The position numbers and the translations under genes were made by a program. Under the pieces are notes generated by a model. It had not been told where the DNA came from. It worked only from the letters and a program-made list of their open reading frames with translations, and did not search any database. This document shows, one piece after another, positions 34,946 to 44,837 of a stretch of 48,082 nucleotides of DNA (position 1 is the first letter of the stretch; each line of letters opens with the position of its first letter). Where the stretch lies: the NCBI GenBank assembly GCA_030705885.1, contig JAUZPN010000004.1, forward strand, positions 1-48,082. Direction: 5' to 3'. Source of the DNA: Bacillota bacterium. GTDB taxonomy: Bacteria > Bacillota > Clostridia > Clostridiales > Clostridiaceae.

Positions 34946-36349
34946 ATGAAATATAGATTAGAAAAAGATTTGCTTGGTGAAAAAAATATTGATGAAAATA
35001 GTTATATTGGAATTAATACAAAAAGAGCACTTGAAAATTTTGATCTAAAAAGTAATACTGTTAATTTAAATTTGATTAAAGAAATAGCTGTTGTAAAGAA
35101 GGCAGCAGCTATGGTAAACAAAAATCTTGGTGCTATAAAAAATGAAAAAGCAGACGCAATAATTAAAGCTTGTGATGAAATTATAAATGGAAATTATAGT
35201 GAAGAATTTAAAACAAGTGCATTTCAAGGCGGAGCCGGCACTTCTACAAATATGAATGTAAATGAAGTTATTGCAAATAGAGCTATAGAAATATTAGGAG
35301 GCATAAAAGGCGACTATAATATTATTCATCCACTTAATGATGTAAATATGAGTCAGTCAACAAATGATGTGTATCCTACAGCACTTAGAATTGCATCTAT
35401 AAACCTTATAAGAAAGCTTAGTAAGGAACTTTCTGAACTTCAAGAAGCATTTCAAATTAAAGAAAATGAATTTTCAGATATAATAAAACTAGGAAGAACT
35501 GAGTTAATGGATGCTCTTCCAATGATGCTTGGCCAGCAGTTTGGAGCTTTTGCAAAAGCATTAGAAAGAGACAGATGGAGAATTTATAAAGTTGAGGAAA
35601 GATTAAGACAGGTAAATATAGGCGGTACAGCTATTGGTACTGGACTTAATGCATCAAATAAATTTATTTATATGATAACTGATGTACTTCAGAACTTAAC
35701 TGGACTTGGTATAAGCCGTTCAGATTTTCCAATGGATATAACTCAAAATTGTGATGTTTTTGTAGAAGTTTCAGGACTTTTAAAATCTTGTGCAGTAAAC
35801 CTTATTAAAATATCTTCAGATTTACGAATTTTAAACTCAGGGCCTAAAGGTGGATTTGGAGAATTAATTCTGCCAGAGTGTCAAGCAGGTTCAACTATAA
35901 TGCCTGGAAAAGTCAATCCTGTAATTCCTGAAATGATTACGCAGGTGGGTATTAGAGTTATATCAAATGATTATTCTATAACTACAGCTGCTTCTATGGG
36001 ACAGCTTGAATTGAATGCCTTTACTCCATTAATTGCAGAATGTCTTTTAGAGTCATTAGAATTGTTAATAAATGCTGTGAGAATATTTAGAGAAAAATGT
36101 ATTGAAGGTTTATCAGCAGATGAAAAACGATGCAAGGACAATTTCGAAAATTCTACAGCAATTGCTGCAGCATTAATTCACCATATTGGGTATGACCTAG
36201 CTAGTGAAATTGCTAAAAAGTCATTGGCTGAAAATAAAAGTATAAGAAAAGTGTTGTATGATGAAAATATTTTATCAAAAGAAAAAATAGATGAAATATT
36301 AAATCCATATGAGTTAACTAAACCTGGCGTACCTGGTTTTAAAGAATAG
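34946..36349 (+). CDS. aspA: Aspartate ammonia-lyase
   Basis: 467 residues. Fumarase/aspartase fold with TSTNMNVNEVIANRA, MSQSTNDVYPTALRIA, GRTELMDALPMMLGQQFGAF and the superfamily signature GSTIMPGKVNPVIPEM. The reaction is aspartate to fumarate plus ammonia. Fumarase (FumC) and aspartase are close relatives; I favour aspartase because of the EKDLLGE-type start and the known clostridial aspA-hydF pairing. It lies 56 bp before hydF. A role in supplying nitrogen for H-cluster assembly is possible but inferred. Confidence 0.85.
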   Translation: MKYRLEKDLLGEKNIDENSYIGINTKRALENFDLKSNTVNLNLIKEIAVVKKAAAMVNKNLGAIKNEKADAIIKACDEIINGNYSEEFKTSAFQGGAGTSTNMNVNEVIANRAIEILGGIKGDYNIIHPLNDVNMSQSTNDVYPTALRIASINLIRKLSKELSELQEAFQIKENEFSDIIKLGRTELMDALPMMLGQQFGAFAKALERDRWRIYKVEERLRQVNIGGTAIGTGLNASNKFIYMITDVLQNLTGLGISRSDFPMDITQNCDVFVEVSGLLKSCAVNLIKISSDLRILNSGPKGGFGELILPECQAGSTIMPGKVNPVIPEMITQVGIRVISNDYSITTAASMGQLELNAFTPLIAECLLESLELLINAVRIFREKCIEGLSADEKRCKDNFENSTAIAAALIHHIGYDLASEIAKKSLAENKSIRKVLYDENILSKEKIDEILNPYELTKPGVPGFKE

Positions 36350-36405
36350 CATTTTAAGTGAAAAATAAAGAAATTTTATTTTTTACACAAAGGAGGTAAG
36401 AAAAA

Positions 36406-37638
36406 GTGAGCTTAAATGAGACACCAAGATCAGAAAGAGTACATATTGCTCTTTTTGGCAGAAGAAATGCTGGTAAGTCAAGCATTATTAATGCAATTAC
36501 AAATCAGGATATTGCTATAGTATCTGATGTAAAGGGTACTACAACTGATCCTGTATATAAATCTATGGAAATACTTCCTATAGGACCATGTGTAATAATT
36601 GATACTGCTGGATTAGATGATATAGGTGAGCTTGGAAATTTAAGAAGAGAAAAAACTTTAGAGGTGCTGCAGAAAACTGATATAGCATTAGTTGTAATTG
36701 ATTCTTCTGCAGGTATTAATGAGTATGACAAAGAAATAATTGGTATCATAAATGAAAAGAAAATACCAATTATTATTATTCTAAACAAAATAGATAAATG
36801 TGATAATATAAATGAATTATCAGAGAAAATAAGTAATGAAATTAATATTCCTGTAACTTTAGTTTCTGCAGTTACTAAAAATGGAATAAAAGAACTTAAA
36901 GAAAAAATAATAAATGTACTGCCTGAAGAAGAGGACAAATTTAAAATTGTAGGAGATTTAATAAATCCTGGAGATTTTGTAGTTCTTGTAACTCCTATAG
37001 ACAAGGCAGCTCCTAAAGGAAGACTTATACTGCCTCAGCAGCAGACAATAAGAGATATTCTAGAAAGTGATGCAATAGCAGTAGTTACAAAAGAATATGA
37101 GCTCAGAGAAACATTAGAAAACTTAGGAAGAAAACCTAAAATGGTTGTTACTGATTCACAGGTGTTTTTAAAGGTTGCTGCAGATACACCAAAGGACATA
37201 TTTATGACTTCTTTTTCTATTCTTTTTGCAAGGTATAAAGGTGATTTAACGGAACTTGTTAAGGGAGTTAAAGCTATTAAAAAATTAAAAGATGGTGATA
37301 AAGTTCTTATTTCTGAAGGATGTACTCATCATAGACAGTCAGATGATATAGGAAGAGTTAAAATTCCAAGATGGATACGTCAAATAACAGGTAAAAAAAT
37401 AGATTTTGAATATACTTCAGGAACATCTTTTACTCAAGATGTAAAGAAATATTCACTTATAGTTCATTGCGGCGGCTGTATGTTAAACAGGAGAGCAATG
37501 GTTCAGCGAATAAATGATGCTGGAGAGTTTAATGTTCCTATAACTAATTATGGTATGCTAATTGCATATGTCCAAGGAATTTTAGATAGAGCTTTAGAGC
37601 CGTTCCCTTTAGCTAAATATATATGGAATGAAGAGTAA
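36406..37638 (+). CDS. hydF: [FeFe]-hydrogenase maturation GTPase HydF
   Basis: 410 residues from a GTG start, with AAAGGAGGT upstream. HydF is the scaffold that receives the HydE/HydG products and gives the [2Fe] subcluster to HydA. The G domain has P-loop GRRNAGKSS, a DTAGL switch and NKIDKC. A dimerisation domain follows, then the cluster-binding domain with CTHHR and, about 50 residues on, HCGGCMLNRRAM, giving the CxH...CxxC ligand set. hydE, hydG and hydA are not in the window. Confidence 0.95.
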   Translation: MSLNETPRSERVHIALFGRRNAGKSSIINAITNQDIAIVSDVKGTTTDPVYKSMEILPIGPCVIIDTAGLDDIGELGNLRREKTLEVLQKTDIALVVIDSSAGINEYDKEIIGIINEKKIPIIIILNKIDKCDNINELSEKISNEINIPVTLVSAVTKNGIKELKEKIINVLPEEEDKFKIVGDLINPGDFVVLVTPIDKAAPKGRLILPQQQTIRDILESDAIAVVTKEYELRETLENLGRKPKMVVTDSQVFLKVAADTPKDIFMTSFSILFARYKGDLTELVKGVKAIKKLKDGDKVLISEGCTHHRQSDDIGRVKIPRWIRQITGKKIDFEYTSGTSFTQDVKKYSLIVHCGGCMLNRRAMVQRINDAGEFNVPITNYGMLIAYVQGILDRALEPFPLAKYIWNEE

Positions 37639-37671
37639 AAAATAAAACTGCACAGCAGTTTTATTTTTTTA
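37637..37671. terminator. Bidirectional terminator after hydF
   Basis: AAAATAAAACTGC pairs with GCAGTTTTATTTT around a 3-nt loop, flanked by an A-run and a T-run. It serves hydF and the converging YkoP-like gene. Confidence 0.88.
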
Positions 37672-37679
37672 TAATATAT

Positions 37680-38198
37680 TTACATTTTTAATATTTGTCC
37701 TCTAGACAGCCAGCATTGTTTTGGTTCTCGAAATTTATTGCTGCTTTTAAGTTTATTTTTTCTAAAGGCAACTCTTAAAATATTATCCCATAATATTAAA
37801 AAAATCTTTTTTGGACTCATATTAATATTTACTATTGTAAAGCCAAATCGTTTTGCAATAGGGTGGAGCAGTGTTACACCATATACAGCTTTCAAACCAT
37901 CATATTCACCATTAATCAGAGCATTTTTTATGTTTTGAAGCTCATCTAGTAATAAAGAAGATACAATATCAAATTTATTATCAATATTTTTTATTTTAAT
38001 ATTATCAATATGTAATTCACCAATAGTATCACCTTTTTTAATTATGCTTCCATCTTTTAGTAAAATTTCTTTTCCCTTATATGTGTAAATATCTATATAC
38101 AGTATTTTTATTTTAGAATGTAAGATATATGGAAAATTATTTTTTCTAGCAATATAACTTTCAAATTTTTGAAATAATTTATTAAAAGCATTACTCAA
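37680..38198 (-). CDS. YkoP-like protein
   Basis: 172 residues. The segment GEYDGLKAVYGVTLLHPIAKRFGFTIVNI, split between helix and strand, resembles the YkoP domain found alone or at the end of some polysaccharide deacetylases. There is no signal peptide or membrane segment, and the C-terminus is basic. Function is unknown. It is the last of four minus-strand genes with a NodB deacetylase and two glycosyltransferases, which supports a link to cell-envelope glycans. Confidence 0.55.
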   Translation of the reverse strand: MSNAFNKLFQKFESYIARKNNFPYILHSKIKILYIDIYTYKGKEILLKDGSIIKKGDTIGELHIDNIKIKNIDNKFDIVSSLLLDELQNIKNALINGEYDGLKAVYGVTLLHPIAKRFGFTIVNINMSPKKIFLILWDNILRVAFRKNKLKSSNKFREPKQCWLSRGQILKM

Positions 38199-38227
38199 TT
38201 ATGCAGTTACCTCCAGTGCAAGTTAAT

Positions 38228-38270
38228 CTATCCTTAGTAACAAAGTTCAAGAAAAGTATTAAGGAACTTT
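38228..38270 (-). repeat. MITE-like fragment, copy 14
   Basis: CTATCCTTAGTAACAAAGTT, then a short stretch and GGAACTTTT. Only the end of an inverted element is left; it runs into the stop codon of the deacetylase gene. Confidence 0.4.
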
Positions 38271-39002
38271 TATAAAAGGTGTTGTGTCAATATTATTTTG
38301 TATTTGATTTATTGTAACAAATTCATAACCTTCATTTAAAAGCTCAGGAATTATTTTTTCTAATGCACTTATTGTTTTAAGAGGAGCACCTTCTGCTCCA
38401 TTACTATCATGTAACACAAGTATGTCACCAGGTTTTATTCTATAGATAACTTTATTAATTATATCATCAACAGTAGTTTTTTTGCTCCAATCTGCTGCAT
38501 TAATAGACCAAAGCACAGTAGTCAAATTATATTTATTTATATAATATTGTGTCAAAATATTAAATGTGCCCCAAGGCGGTCTTATAAAATCAACTTTGAC
38601 ATTAATATCACTTAAATATTTAATTGAACAATCAAAGTCTTTTTTAGTTTCAAAGGGAAAACTAAGCCAGGCGCTTTTATGCTTTAAAGAATGCAGACCA
38701 ATAGAATGACCGTCCTCTTTAATCTTAATAACAAGTTCTTTGTTATTATAGGCCTTTTCAGCAACAAGAAAAAAAGTACACTTAACATTATATTTTTTTA
38801 ATAAATCTAAAAGAATTGGTGTATATCTGTAATCAGGACCATCATCAAAGGTAATGGCTATATTTTTTTTATCAGTTTTAAATTTTTTAATGGTTGATTT
38901 ATAAATATTTCTATAGTAAAAATTAGGAATAATATTGTAAATAAAAAACAACAAAAAAATACAGATAAAAACTATGTACATATTGAAAATTACCTCCAGC
39001 AT
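38259..39002 (-). CDS. Polysaccharide deacetylase (NodB domain)
   Basis: 247 residues with an N-terminal membrane helix of about 20 residues, then a complete NodB domain: motif 1 AITFDDGPDYRYT, motif 2 GLHSLKHKSAW (H-x3-H), motif 3 RPPWGTFN, motif 4 WSINAADWSKK and motif 5 ILVLHDSNG. It likely removes acetyl groups from peptidoglycan or another N-acetylated glycan outside the cell. Unlike the PdaB-like protein at 15.8 kb, all metal and catalytic residues are present. Downstream of two glycosyltransferases, upstream of the YkoP-like gene. Confidence 0.88.
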   Translation of the reverse strand: MLEVIFNMYIVFICIFLLFFIYNIIPNFYYRNIYKSTIKKFKTDKKNIAITFDDGPDYRYTPILLDLLKKYNVKCTFFLVAEKAYNNKELVIKIKEDGHSIGLHSLKHKSAWLSFPFETKKDFDCSIKYLSDINVKVDFIRPPWGTFNILTQYYINKYNLTTVLWSINAADWSKKTTVDDIINKVIYRIKPGDILVLHDSNGAEGAPLKTISALEKIIPELLNEGYEFVTINQIQNNIDTTPFIKVP

Positions 39003-39060
39003 TACATCTTAATTGTATTTTGATCATTTCTAATAGCCTACACCTAAAACAGTTATTACA

Positions 39061-40167
39061 TCATAAAAGCTCAATTATATATTCTCCAACCTTATTGGCT
39101 TTTAATTCTTTTTTTATATTACGAATATTTTGTTTGATATCGTTTAATCTTTTATCAGAATAAATATAATCATCAAGGCAGAGTTTAATTTCTGTCATAT
39201 TATTTTTTACTATACCAAGAGAATAGTTTTTAATAAATTTTGCGTTTTCTATCTCCTGTCCCATAGAAGGTGCTACTATAATCATAGGTAATTCCATATA
39301 TATTGCTTCAAAAATTGATATACCTCCAGCTTTTGTAATAAGTAAATCAGAATTTTTCATATAGTCAGCTACATCATTAGTAAATCCAACTATATTTATA
39401 TTATTTAGATTTTTCTCATTTTTTTCATTTATTAAACTATTATATAATGATTCATTTTTTCCTGTAATAATTGTACTATGAATTCCTTCTTTATAGTTAA
39501 GCCATGAAAAAAAACCATTATCAAGTTTTAAATTACCTAATCCTCCACCCATTATAAGGAGTTCCTTACAAATCTTTTCATTGTTTTGCACATGTGGAGT
39601 ATACTCTAAAAAGTTATGTCTAACAGGTACACCTGTTACTTTAATTTTATCTTTATGTATACCTTTTGTAATTAATATGGATTTTATTGAATTAGTAGCG
39701 ACAAAGTATCTATCAGTATTTGGATGAATCCATTCCATACTATGAACTACATCAGTTATACAGGTAACAAGCGGGATATTTGAATTATTTTTGTCTTTAA
39801 ACTTTGAAACAAGTCCTGAACAAATAGGAAATGTTGAAACAATCAGTTTAGGATTAATATCCTGCAAAAAACAAGACATTTGGTTAAGTTTTGTTAAATA
39901 AATAAATTTATCAGGTAATGAATTAGAATTACTTTTTTTTATAGTATAAAAAAAATTATAAACAGGTGTAATATGTTTAATAAAAAAATCATATTTTTTA
40001 TAAAAGTTATATTTAGATGCTGGAAAAATTAAATCCAGCAAGTCTATTGTGGTTACATTTAAGTTTGGTCTTAGTTTTATAGTCTGCTCAGCAATTGCTT
40101 TAGCAACACTATTATGTCCAAGCCCAAAGGAGGCAGTTAATATTAAAATATCTGTTTGTTTTTTCAT
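39061..40167 (-). CDS. MGDG-synthase-like glycosyltransferase (GT28)
   Basis: 368 residues. The N-terminal glycine-rich motif LILTASFGLGHNSVAKAIAE and the C-terminal UDP-sugar site LLITKAGGISIFEAIYMELP ... PSMGQEIENAKFI match the MurG/MGDG-synthase group, which includes UgtP/YpfP diacylglycerol glucosyltransferases. It probably glycosylates a membrane lipid for anchoring or membrane balance. AGGAGA lies 7 nt from the ATG at 40167; an upstream GTG at 40173 is too close to the site. Paralogue of the next gene. Confidence 0.85.
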   Translation of the reverse strand: MKKQTDILILTASFGLGHNSVAKAIAEQTIKLRPNLNVTTIDLLDLIFPASKYNFYKKYDFFIKHITPVYNFFYTIKKSNSNSLPDKFIYLTKLNQMSCFLQDINPKLIVSTFPICSGLVSKFKDKNNSNIPLVTCITDVVHSMEWIHPNTDRYFVATNSIKSILITKGIHKDKIKVTGVPVRHNFLEYTPHVQNNEKICKELLIMGGGLGNLKLDNGFFSWLNYKEGIHSTIITGKNESLYNSLINEKNEKNLNNINIVGFTNDVADYMKNSDLLITKAGGISIFEAIYMELPMIIVAPSMGQEIENAKFIKNYSLGIVKNNMTEIKLCLDDYIYSDKRLNDIKQNIRNIKKELKANKVGEYIIELL

Positions 40168-40249
40168 AATCACGTCTCCTGAAAAAGTAGTTAATAAATA
40201 CAGTGGAATATATAAATTAAAGAATGTTTAAGAAATATTTATAGTGAAT

Positions 40250-41386
40250 TTATATATTATATGCATCATTTCTCCGTTTAATTAGCTGTTCAGATAATGT
40301 GACTATGTTTTCAATAGAATAATTCTTTGAAATTTTATCCATATTAAATCTCATCTGTTGTAGAATGCTAGGAGTAGTTATTAGCGTATTAATTACTTCA
40401 TTAACTTGTTTAATTTTATTTATTTTTATAGCAGTACCGCTTTTAACTAAAAATTCTGCATTTTCTTGTTCCTGACCTGGTATTGCAAATGGTATTATCA
40501 GTGGAAGCCTTTTGACAATAGCTTCTGATGTAGTAAGACCGCCAGGTTTTGAAATAAGCACATCAGATATTTCCATTAAATGAGGGATATCCTTTGTAAA
40601 TCCTAGTATTTCTAACTTAATGTTTTGATATTCTGCATTTTTAATATATTTTTTTTCAAGAGAACGTTTTAATGTTTTATTATTTCCACATACAACGATT
40701 ATCCTTATGTCATTTTCATTTTCTAGAAGCTTTTTAATTACTCTTGATATTGCACTCAGTCCCATGCTTCCCCCCATAATAAGCATAGTGAAATAATTAC
40801 TATCTTTAATTTCTATATTATTATAATTTAGCAGAAAATCTTTTCTAATAGGAATTCCATAAGAAAAAACTTTATTTTTAGGAATTTTTCTTTCCATTAT
40901 AGATTCTTTAGTGTATTCACTGGCTGTTATATAAGCATCTACATTTTTATCTATATAAGCATAATGAACTTTAAAATCAGTTACGACAGAAATAAAAGGT
41001 ATATTAATTTTTCTGGTTTCTTTTAGTTTTGTAGTAACTGCAACGGAAAAGGGATGTGTACCTATGATAATATCTGGATTACATTGATTTATCAGTTTAT
41101 AAACTTTGTATTCAATATTTCTAAGAAAATGTTTCATGAATTTATCGTTAAATTTTTGCATATCACTTATTCTATATAAATTTCCATAAAATTTTGGCCA
41201 GCTTGTAGCAAGAAGTTTATACCCATCTACAACGAAAGCATTCATCACTTTATTACTTTCTTTTATAAAGTCAAATTCAACAGTATTATATCCTTTTGAC
41301 TTAAAACTGTCTGCTAAAGAATCTGCAGCTTGATTGTGACCTTCTCCAGTTGAAGCAGTAAGTATTAGAACAGTTTTCATAATCAA
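40250..41386 (-). CDS. MGDG-synthase-like glycosyltransferase (GT28), second copy
   Basis: 378 residues. Same architecture as its neighbour: LILTASTGEGHNQAADSLAD, IGTHPFSVAVTTKLKE, LLIMGGSMGLSAISRVIKKL and DVLISKPGGLTTSEAIVKRL ... PIPGQEQENAEF-like end. The two copies are well diverged, so likely act on different steps or substrates, such as mono- and diglycosyl lipids. AGGAGG is 7 nt before a TTG at 41386 and 13 nt before an ATG at 41380; the TTG is taken on spacing, but the ATG cannot be excluded. Confidence 0.85.
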   Translation of the reverse strand: MIMKTVLILTASTGEGHNQAADSLADSFKSKGYNTVEFDFIKESNKVMNAFVVDGYKLLATSWPKFYGNLYRISDMQKFNDKFMKHFLRNIEYKVYKLINQCNPDIIIGTHPFSVAVTTKLKETRKINIPFISVVTDFKVHYAYIDKNVDAYITASEYTKESIMERKIPKNKVFSYGIPIRKDFLLNYNNIEIKDSNYFTMLIMGGSMGLSAISRVIKKLLENENDIRIIVVCGNNKTLKRSLEKKYIKNAEYQNIKLEILGFTKDIPHLMEISDVLISKPGGLTTSEAIVKRLPLIIPFAIPGQEQENAEFLVKSGTAIKINKIKQVNEVINTLITTPSILQQMRFNMDKISKNYSIENIVTLSEQLIKRRNDAYNI

Positions 41387-41570
41387 TTTTTATCCTCCTG
41401 ATACTCTTAACTAGTTAAAAAAGAATAATCATATTAACAATTAACAAATAATTCTAGTTTATATTATTATAATTCCATAAATGAAAATCTGCAAGTCAAA
41501 AGATTATATTCTTAATTAACATTTAATTAATTTTTGCTCAGTTAAGTCCGAATTATACTAGTATAAGTCA

Positions 41571-41662
41571 TAAAATCCCTCTATATTTTTAAAAGAAGCT
41601 TTATGATACTGTCATTTTATAAATTAAGATGAGTTAATTTTACTTGAGAAAGGAACACTATA
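41571..41662 (-). repeat. MITE-like repeat, degenerate copy 15 (inverted)
   Basis: AAAAGAAGCTTTATGATACT, then TTTATAAATTAAGATGAGTT and GAAAGGAACACTATA resemble the inverted element. It is in the 357-bp divergent gap between the glycosyltransferase gene and icd, where I see no gene. Confidence 0.4.
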
Positions 41663-41743
41663 TTTGAAAAAACTTGATAAAAAAATAATATTATTTTATA
41701 ATAAAGTTATTTAGAGATAAAATAACAGGAAAAGGTGATAAGA

Positions 41744-42964
41744 ATGGCAGATAAGATAAAAATGGAGCTACCTATAGTCGAAATGGATGGAGATGAGATG
41801 ACAAGAGTCATCTGGAAAAAAATCAAAGACATATTATTAGAACCATACATAAATCTAAAAACTGAATATTATGATTTAGGATTAGAAAAAAGAAATGAAA
41901 CAGAAGATCAAATTACAATTGATGCTGCAAATGCAATCAAAAAGTATGGTGTTGGAGTTAAATGTGCTACTATTACTCCTAATGCTCAAAGAGTTAAAGA
42001 ATATAATCTTAAAAAGATGTGGAAAAGTCCTAATGGAACTATAAGAGCTATTTTAGATGGTACTGTATTTAGAGCACCAATAATTGTTAACTGTGTAAAG
42101 CCGTTAGTGAAAACATGGGAAAAACCAATTACTATCGCAAGACATGCATATGGAGATATTTATAAAGATGTTGAATTTAGAGTTCAAGGAAAAGGTACTG
42201 CAGAATTAGTTTTCACATCAGAAAATGGCGAAGTATCTAAGCAGGTAATTCAAGATTTTATAGGATCAGGTGTTATACTTGGCATGCATAATATAGATAA
42301 ATCTATAGAAAGCTTTGCAAGAGCATGCTTTAATTACGCACTTAATGTAAAGCAGGATTTATGGTTTTCTACAAAGGATACTATTTCTAAAATATATGAC
42401 CATACTTTTAAAGATATATTTCAAGATATTTTTGAAAATGAATATAAAGAAAAATTTAAAGATGCTGGAATAGAATATTTTTATACATTAATTGATGATG
42501 CAGTTGCTAGAGTTATAAAATCAAAAGGCGGAATGATATGGGCATGTAAAAATTATGATGGTGATGTAATGTCAGATATGATTTCTACAGCTTTTGGAAG
42601 TCTTGGAATGATGACATCAGTATTAGTTTCACCTGATGGAAATTTTGAATATGAAGCTGCTCATGGAACAGTACAGAGACATTATTACAAACACCTTAAA
42701 GGAGAGGAAACCTCAACAAACTCTGTAGCAACTATATTTGCATGGACTGGAGCATTAAGAAAAAGAGGTGAAATTGATAAAATTAATGAATTAATCAATT
42801 TTGCTGATAAATTAGATAAAGCTATAATTAATACTATTGAGGAAGGCACAATGACTAAAGATTTAGCAGGTATAGCTGATTTAGATAATGTAAATGCAGT
42901 TAATACAGAAGAATTTTTATTTGAAATAAAGAAAAGATTAGACATCTTATTGAAGCAAGCATAA
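41744..42964 (+). CDS. icd: NADP-dependent isocitrate dehydrogenase
   Basis: 406 residues. Belongs to the eukaryote-like dimeric group: [52 protein letters not shown] and [19 protein letters not shown], the last covering the NADP site. It oxidises isocitrate to 2-oxoglutarate, supplying carbon for glutamate. An AAAAGGTG site lies just before the ATG at 41744; an in-frame GTG at 41735 overlaps that site. asnS follows 17 bp later and is probably co-transcribed. Confidence 0.95.
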   Translation: MADKIKMELPIVEMDGDEMTRVIWKKIKDILLEPYINLKTEYYDLGLEKRNETEDQITIDAANAIKKYGVGVKCATITPNAQRVKEYNLKKMWKSPNGTIRAILDGTVFRAPIIVNCVKPLVKTWEKPITIARHAYGDIYKDVEFRVQGKGTAELVFTSENGEVSKQVIQDFIGSGVILGMHNIDKSIESFARACFNYALNVKQDLWFSTKDTISKIYDHTFKDIFQDIFENEYKEKFKDAGIEYFYTLIDDAVARVIKSKGGMIWACKNYDGDVMSDMISTAFGSLGMMTSVLVSPDGNFEYEAAHGTVQRHYYKHLKGEETSTNSVATIFAWTGALRKRGEIDKINELINFADKLDKAIINTIEEGTMTKDLAGIADLDNVNAVNTEEFLFEIKKRLDILLKQA

Positions 42965-42981
42965 TCGCTAGGAGGATAATA

Positions 42982-44373
42982 ATGGAATTGACATTAATTA
43001 AGAAGCTTTATAGAGAAAGTGATAAATTTGATGGAAGTATAGTGAAAGTTTCAGGATGGATTAGAACTATAAGATCATCCAGTACTTTTGGATTTATTGA
43101 ATTAAATGATGGAAGTTTCTTTAAAAATATTCAAATTGTTTTTGAAGATAAATTAGAAAATTTTAAAGATATTACTAAACTACCTATTAGCTCATCATTA
43201 GTTATTGAAGGAAAATTAGTTCTTACTCCGAATGCAAAACAGCCATTTGAAATTAAAGCAGACAAAGTGACAGTAGAAGGATTATCAAATAATGATTATC
43301 CGCTGCAAAAGAAAAAGCATTCCTTGGAATTTTTAAGGACAATAGCTCATTTACGACCTAGGAGTAATACTTTTTCAGCAGTTTTTAGAGTTCGTTCATT
43401 AGCAGCCTTTGCTATTCATAAATTTTTTCAAGAGCAGGGTTTTGTGTATGTGCACACTCCAATAATAACAGGCAGTGACTGTGAAGGTGCAGGGGAAATG
43501 TTTAAAGTGACTACTTTAGATTTGAATGATATCCCTAAAGATAGTAATGGAAAGATTCAATATTCAAATGACTTTTTTGGAAAAGAAACTAATCTTACTG
43601 TAAGTGGTCAATTATCAGGAGAAGCATATGCGCTGGCATTTAGAAACATTTATACATTTGGACCTACTTTCAGAGCTGAAAATTCCAATACAGCTAGGCA
43701 TGCAGCAGAATTTTGGATGGTTGAACCTGAAATTGCTTTTGCTGATTTAAAAGATGATATGGAATTAGCAGAAAATATGGTTAAGTATGTAATTAATTAT
43801 GTTATGGAAAATGCTTATGAAGAAATGCAGTTTTTCAATTCTTTCATTGATAAAGGATTATTTGAAAGACTTAATAATATTGTAAATTCAGACTTTGGTA
43901 GAGTAACTTATACTGAAGCAGTAGAAATATTATTAAAGTCTGGTGAGAAATTCTCTTATCCAGTTGAATGGGGTATAGATTTACAGACAGAACATGAAAG
44001 ATACCTTACTGAAAAAGTATTTAAAAAGCCTATTTTTGTAACAGATTATCCTAAAGATATTAAAGCATTTTATATGAGAGTAAATGATGATAATAAAACA
44101 GTAGCTGCAATGGATTTATTAGTACCTGGAGTCGGAGAAATAATCGGAGGCAGCCAAAGAGAAGAAAGACTAGATTTACTAGAGAAAAGATTGGATGAAC
44201 TGGACCTAAATAAAGAAGATTACTGGTGGTATTTAGAGCTTAGAAAATATGGCGGAACAAAACATTCTGGTTTTGGACTTGGATTTGAAAGAATTATAAT
44301 GTATATAACAGGAATGACTAATATAAGAGATGTAATTCCTTTCCCAAGAACCACAGGTTCTGCAGAATTTTAA
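42982..44373 (+). CDS. asnS: Asparaginyl-tRNA synthetase
   Basis: 463 residues. N-terminal OB anticodon-binding domain ([20 protein letters not shown]), then a class II core: [20 protein letters not shown], motif 2 [20 protein letters not shown] and motif 3 [20 protein letters not shown] ending [10 protein letters not shown], the typical AsnRS end. It charges tRNA-Asn. AGGAGG precedes the ATG. A MITE lies between its stop and its terminator. Confidence 0.96.
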   Translation: MELTLIKKLYRESDKFDGSIVKVSGWIRTIRSSSTFGFIELNDGSFFKNIQIVFEDKLENFKDITKLPISSSLVIEGKLVLTPNAKQPFEIKADKVTVEGLSNNDYPLQKKKHSLEFLRTIAHLRPRSNTFSAVFRVRSLAAFAIHKFFQEQGFVYVHTPIITGSDCEGAGEMFKVTTLDLNDIPKDSNGKIQYSNDFFGKETNLTVSGQLSGEAYALAFRNIYTFGPTFRAENSNTARHAAEFWMVEPEIAFADLKDDMELAENMVKYVINYVMENAYEEMQFFNSFIDKGLFERLNNIVNSDFGRVTYTEAVEILLKSGEKFSYPVEWGIDLQTEHERYLTEKVFKKPIFVTDYPKDIKAFYMRVNDDNKTVAAMDLLVPGVGEIIGGSQREERLDLLEKRLDELDLNKEDYWWYLELRKYGGTKHSGFGLGFERIIMYITGMTNIRDVIPFPRTTGSAEF

Positions 44374-44382
44374 TTAAATTAC

Positions 44383-44484
44383 TATGCTTTCCTCGTCACA
44401 TTTAGTTCCAATTAATTTGTGAATGATAGCGAGGGGAAGCTTCTTTTAGAAATTTAATGGAACTTTGTGATCGAGGATAGTATA
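44383..44484 (+). repeat. MITE-like repeat, copy 16
   Basis: TATGCTTTCCTCGTCACATT to GGATAGTATA. Well preserved. It lies 9 bp after the asnS stop and before the asnS terminator, so it is transcribed as part of the 3' end. Confidence 0.85.
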
Positions 44485-44487
44485 TTA

Positions 44488-44523
44488 TAGAACTAGCAGA
44501 AAATGTTGGTTCTATTTTTTTTG
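44488..44523 (+). terminator. Terminator of asnS
   Basis: TAGAACTAGC and GTTGGTTCTA pair, with wobbles, around a short loop, followed by eight T residues. Confidence 0.75.
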
Positions 44524-44837
44524 AAAAATTTAGATTTAGAAATAAAGATATAAAACTATAAAAGAATATAGATATAAAAGAATAAAAATAGATAAGCATA
44601 TAACTAGATATAGTAAACATGCGGTTTTAAGCGTTGATAATTAAAAAATGTCATAATGATAAACAAATTATGGAAATCAACAAAGAATATTAAAGCTGGA
44701 GAATAGATCAGGTAGACAGTATTGAAATTAAGCTATTTTTCAATTAATTGGAATTATAAGTACTTAAGCAAGTATGGTAAAAGGCAAAAATATATGATAA
44801 AATAAAGTTGTAAAGAATAAATGTAAGACTTTTTTAT
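44524..44837. other. Gene-free AT-rich stretch
   Basis: About 310 bp. A short imperfect direct repeat is seen (ATAAAAGAATATAGATATAA and similar) near 44556-44590. No gene, RNA or site can be named. Confidence 0.5.

Noticed and set aside
44402-44620. 72-codon minus-strand frame over MITE copy 16
   Set aside because: It consists of repeat sequence and low-complexity AT-rich DNA, without a ribosome site.
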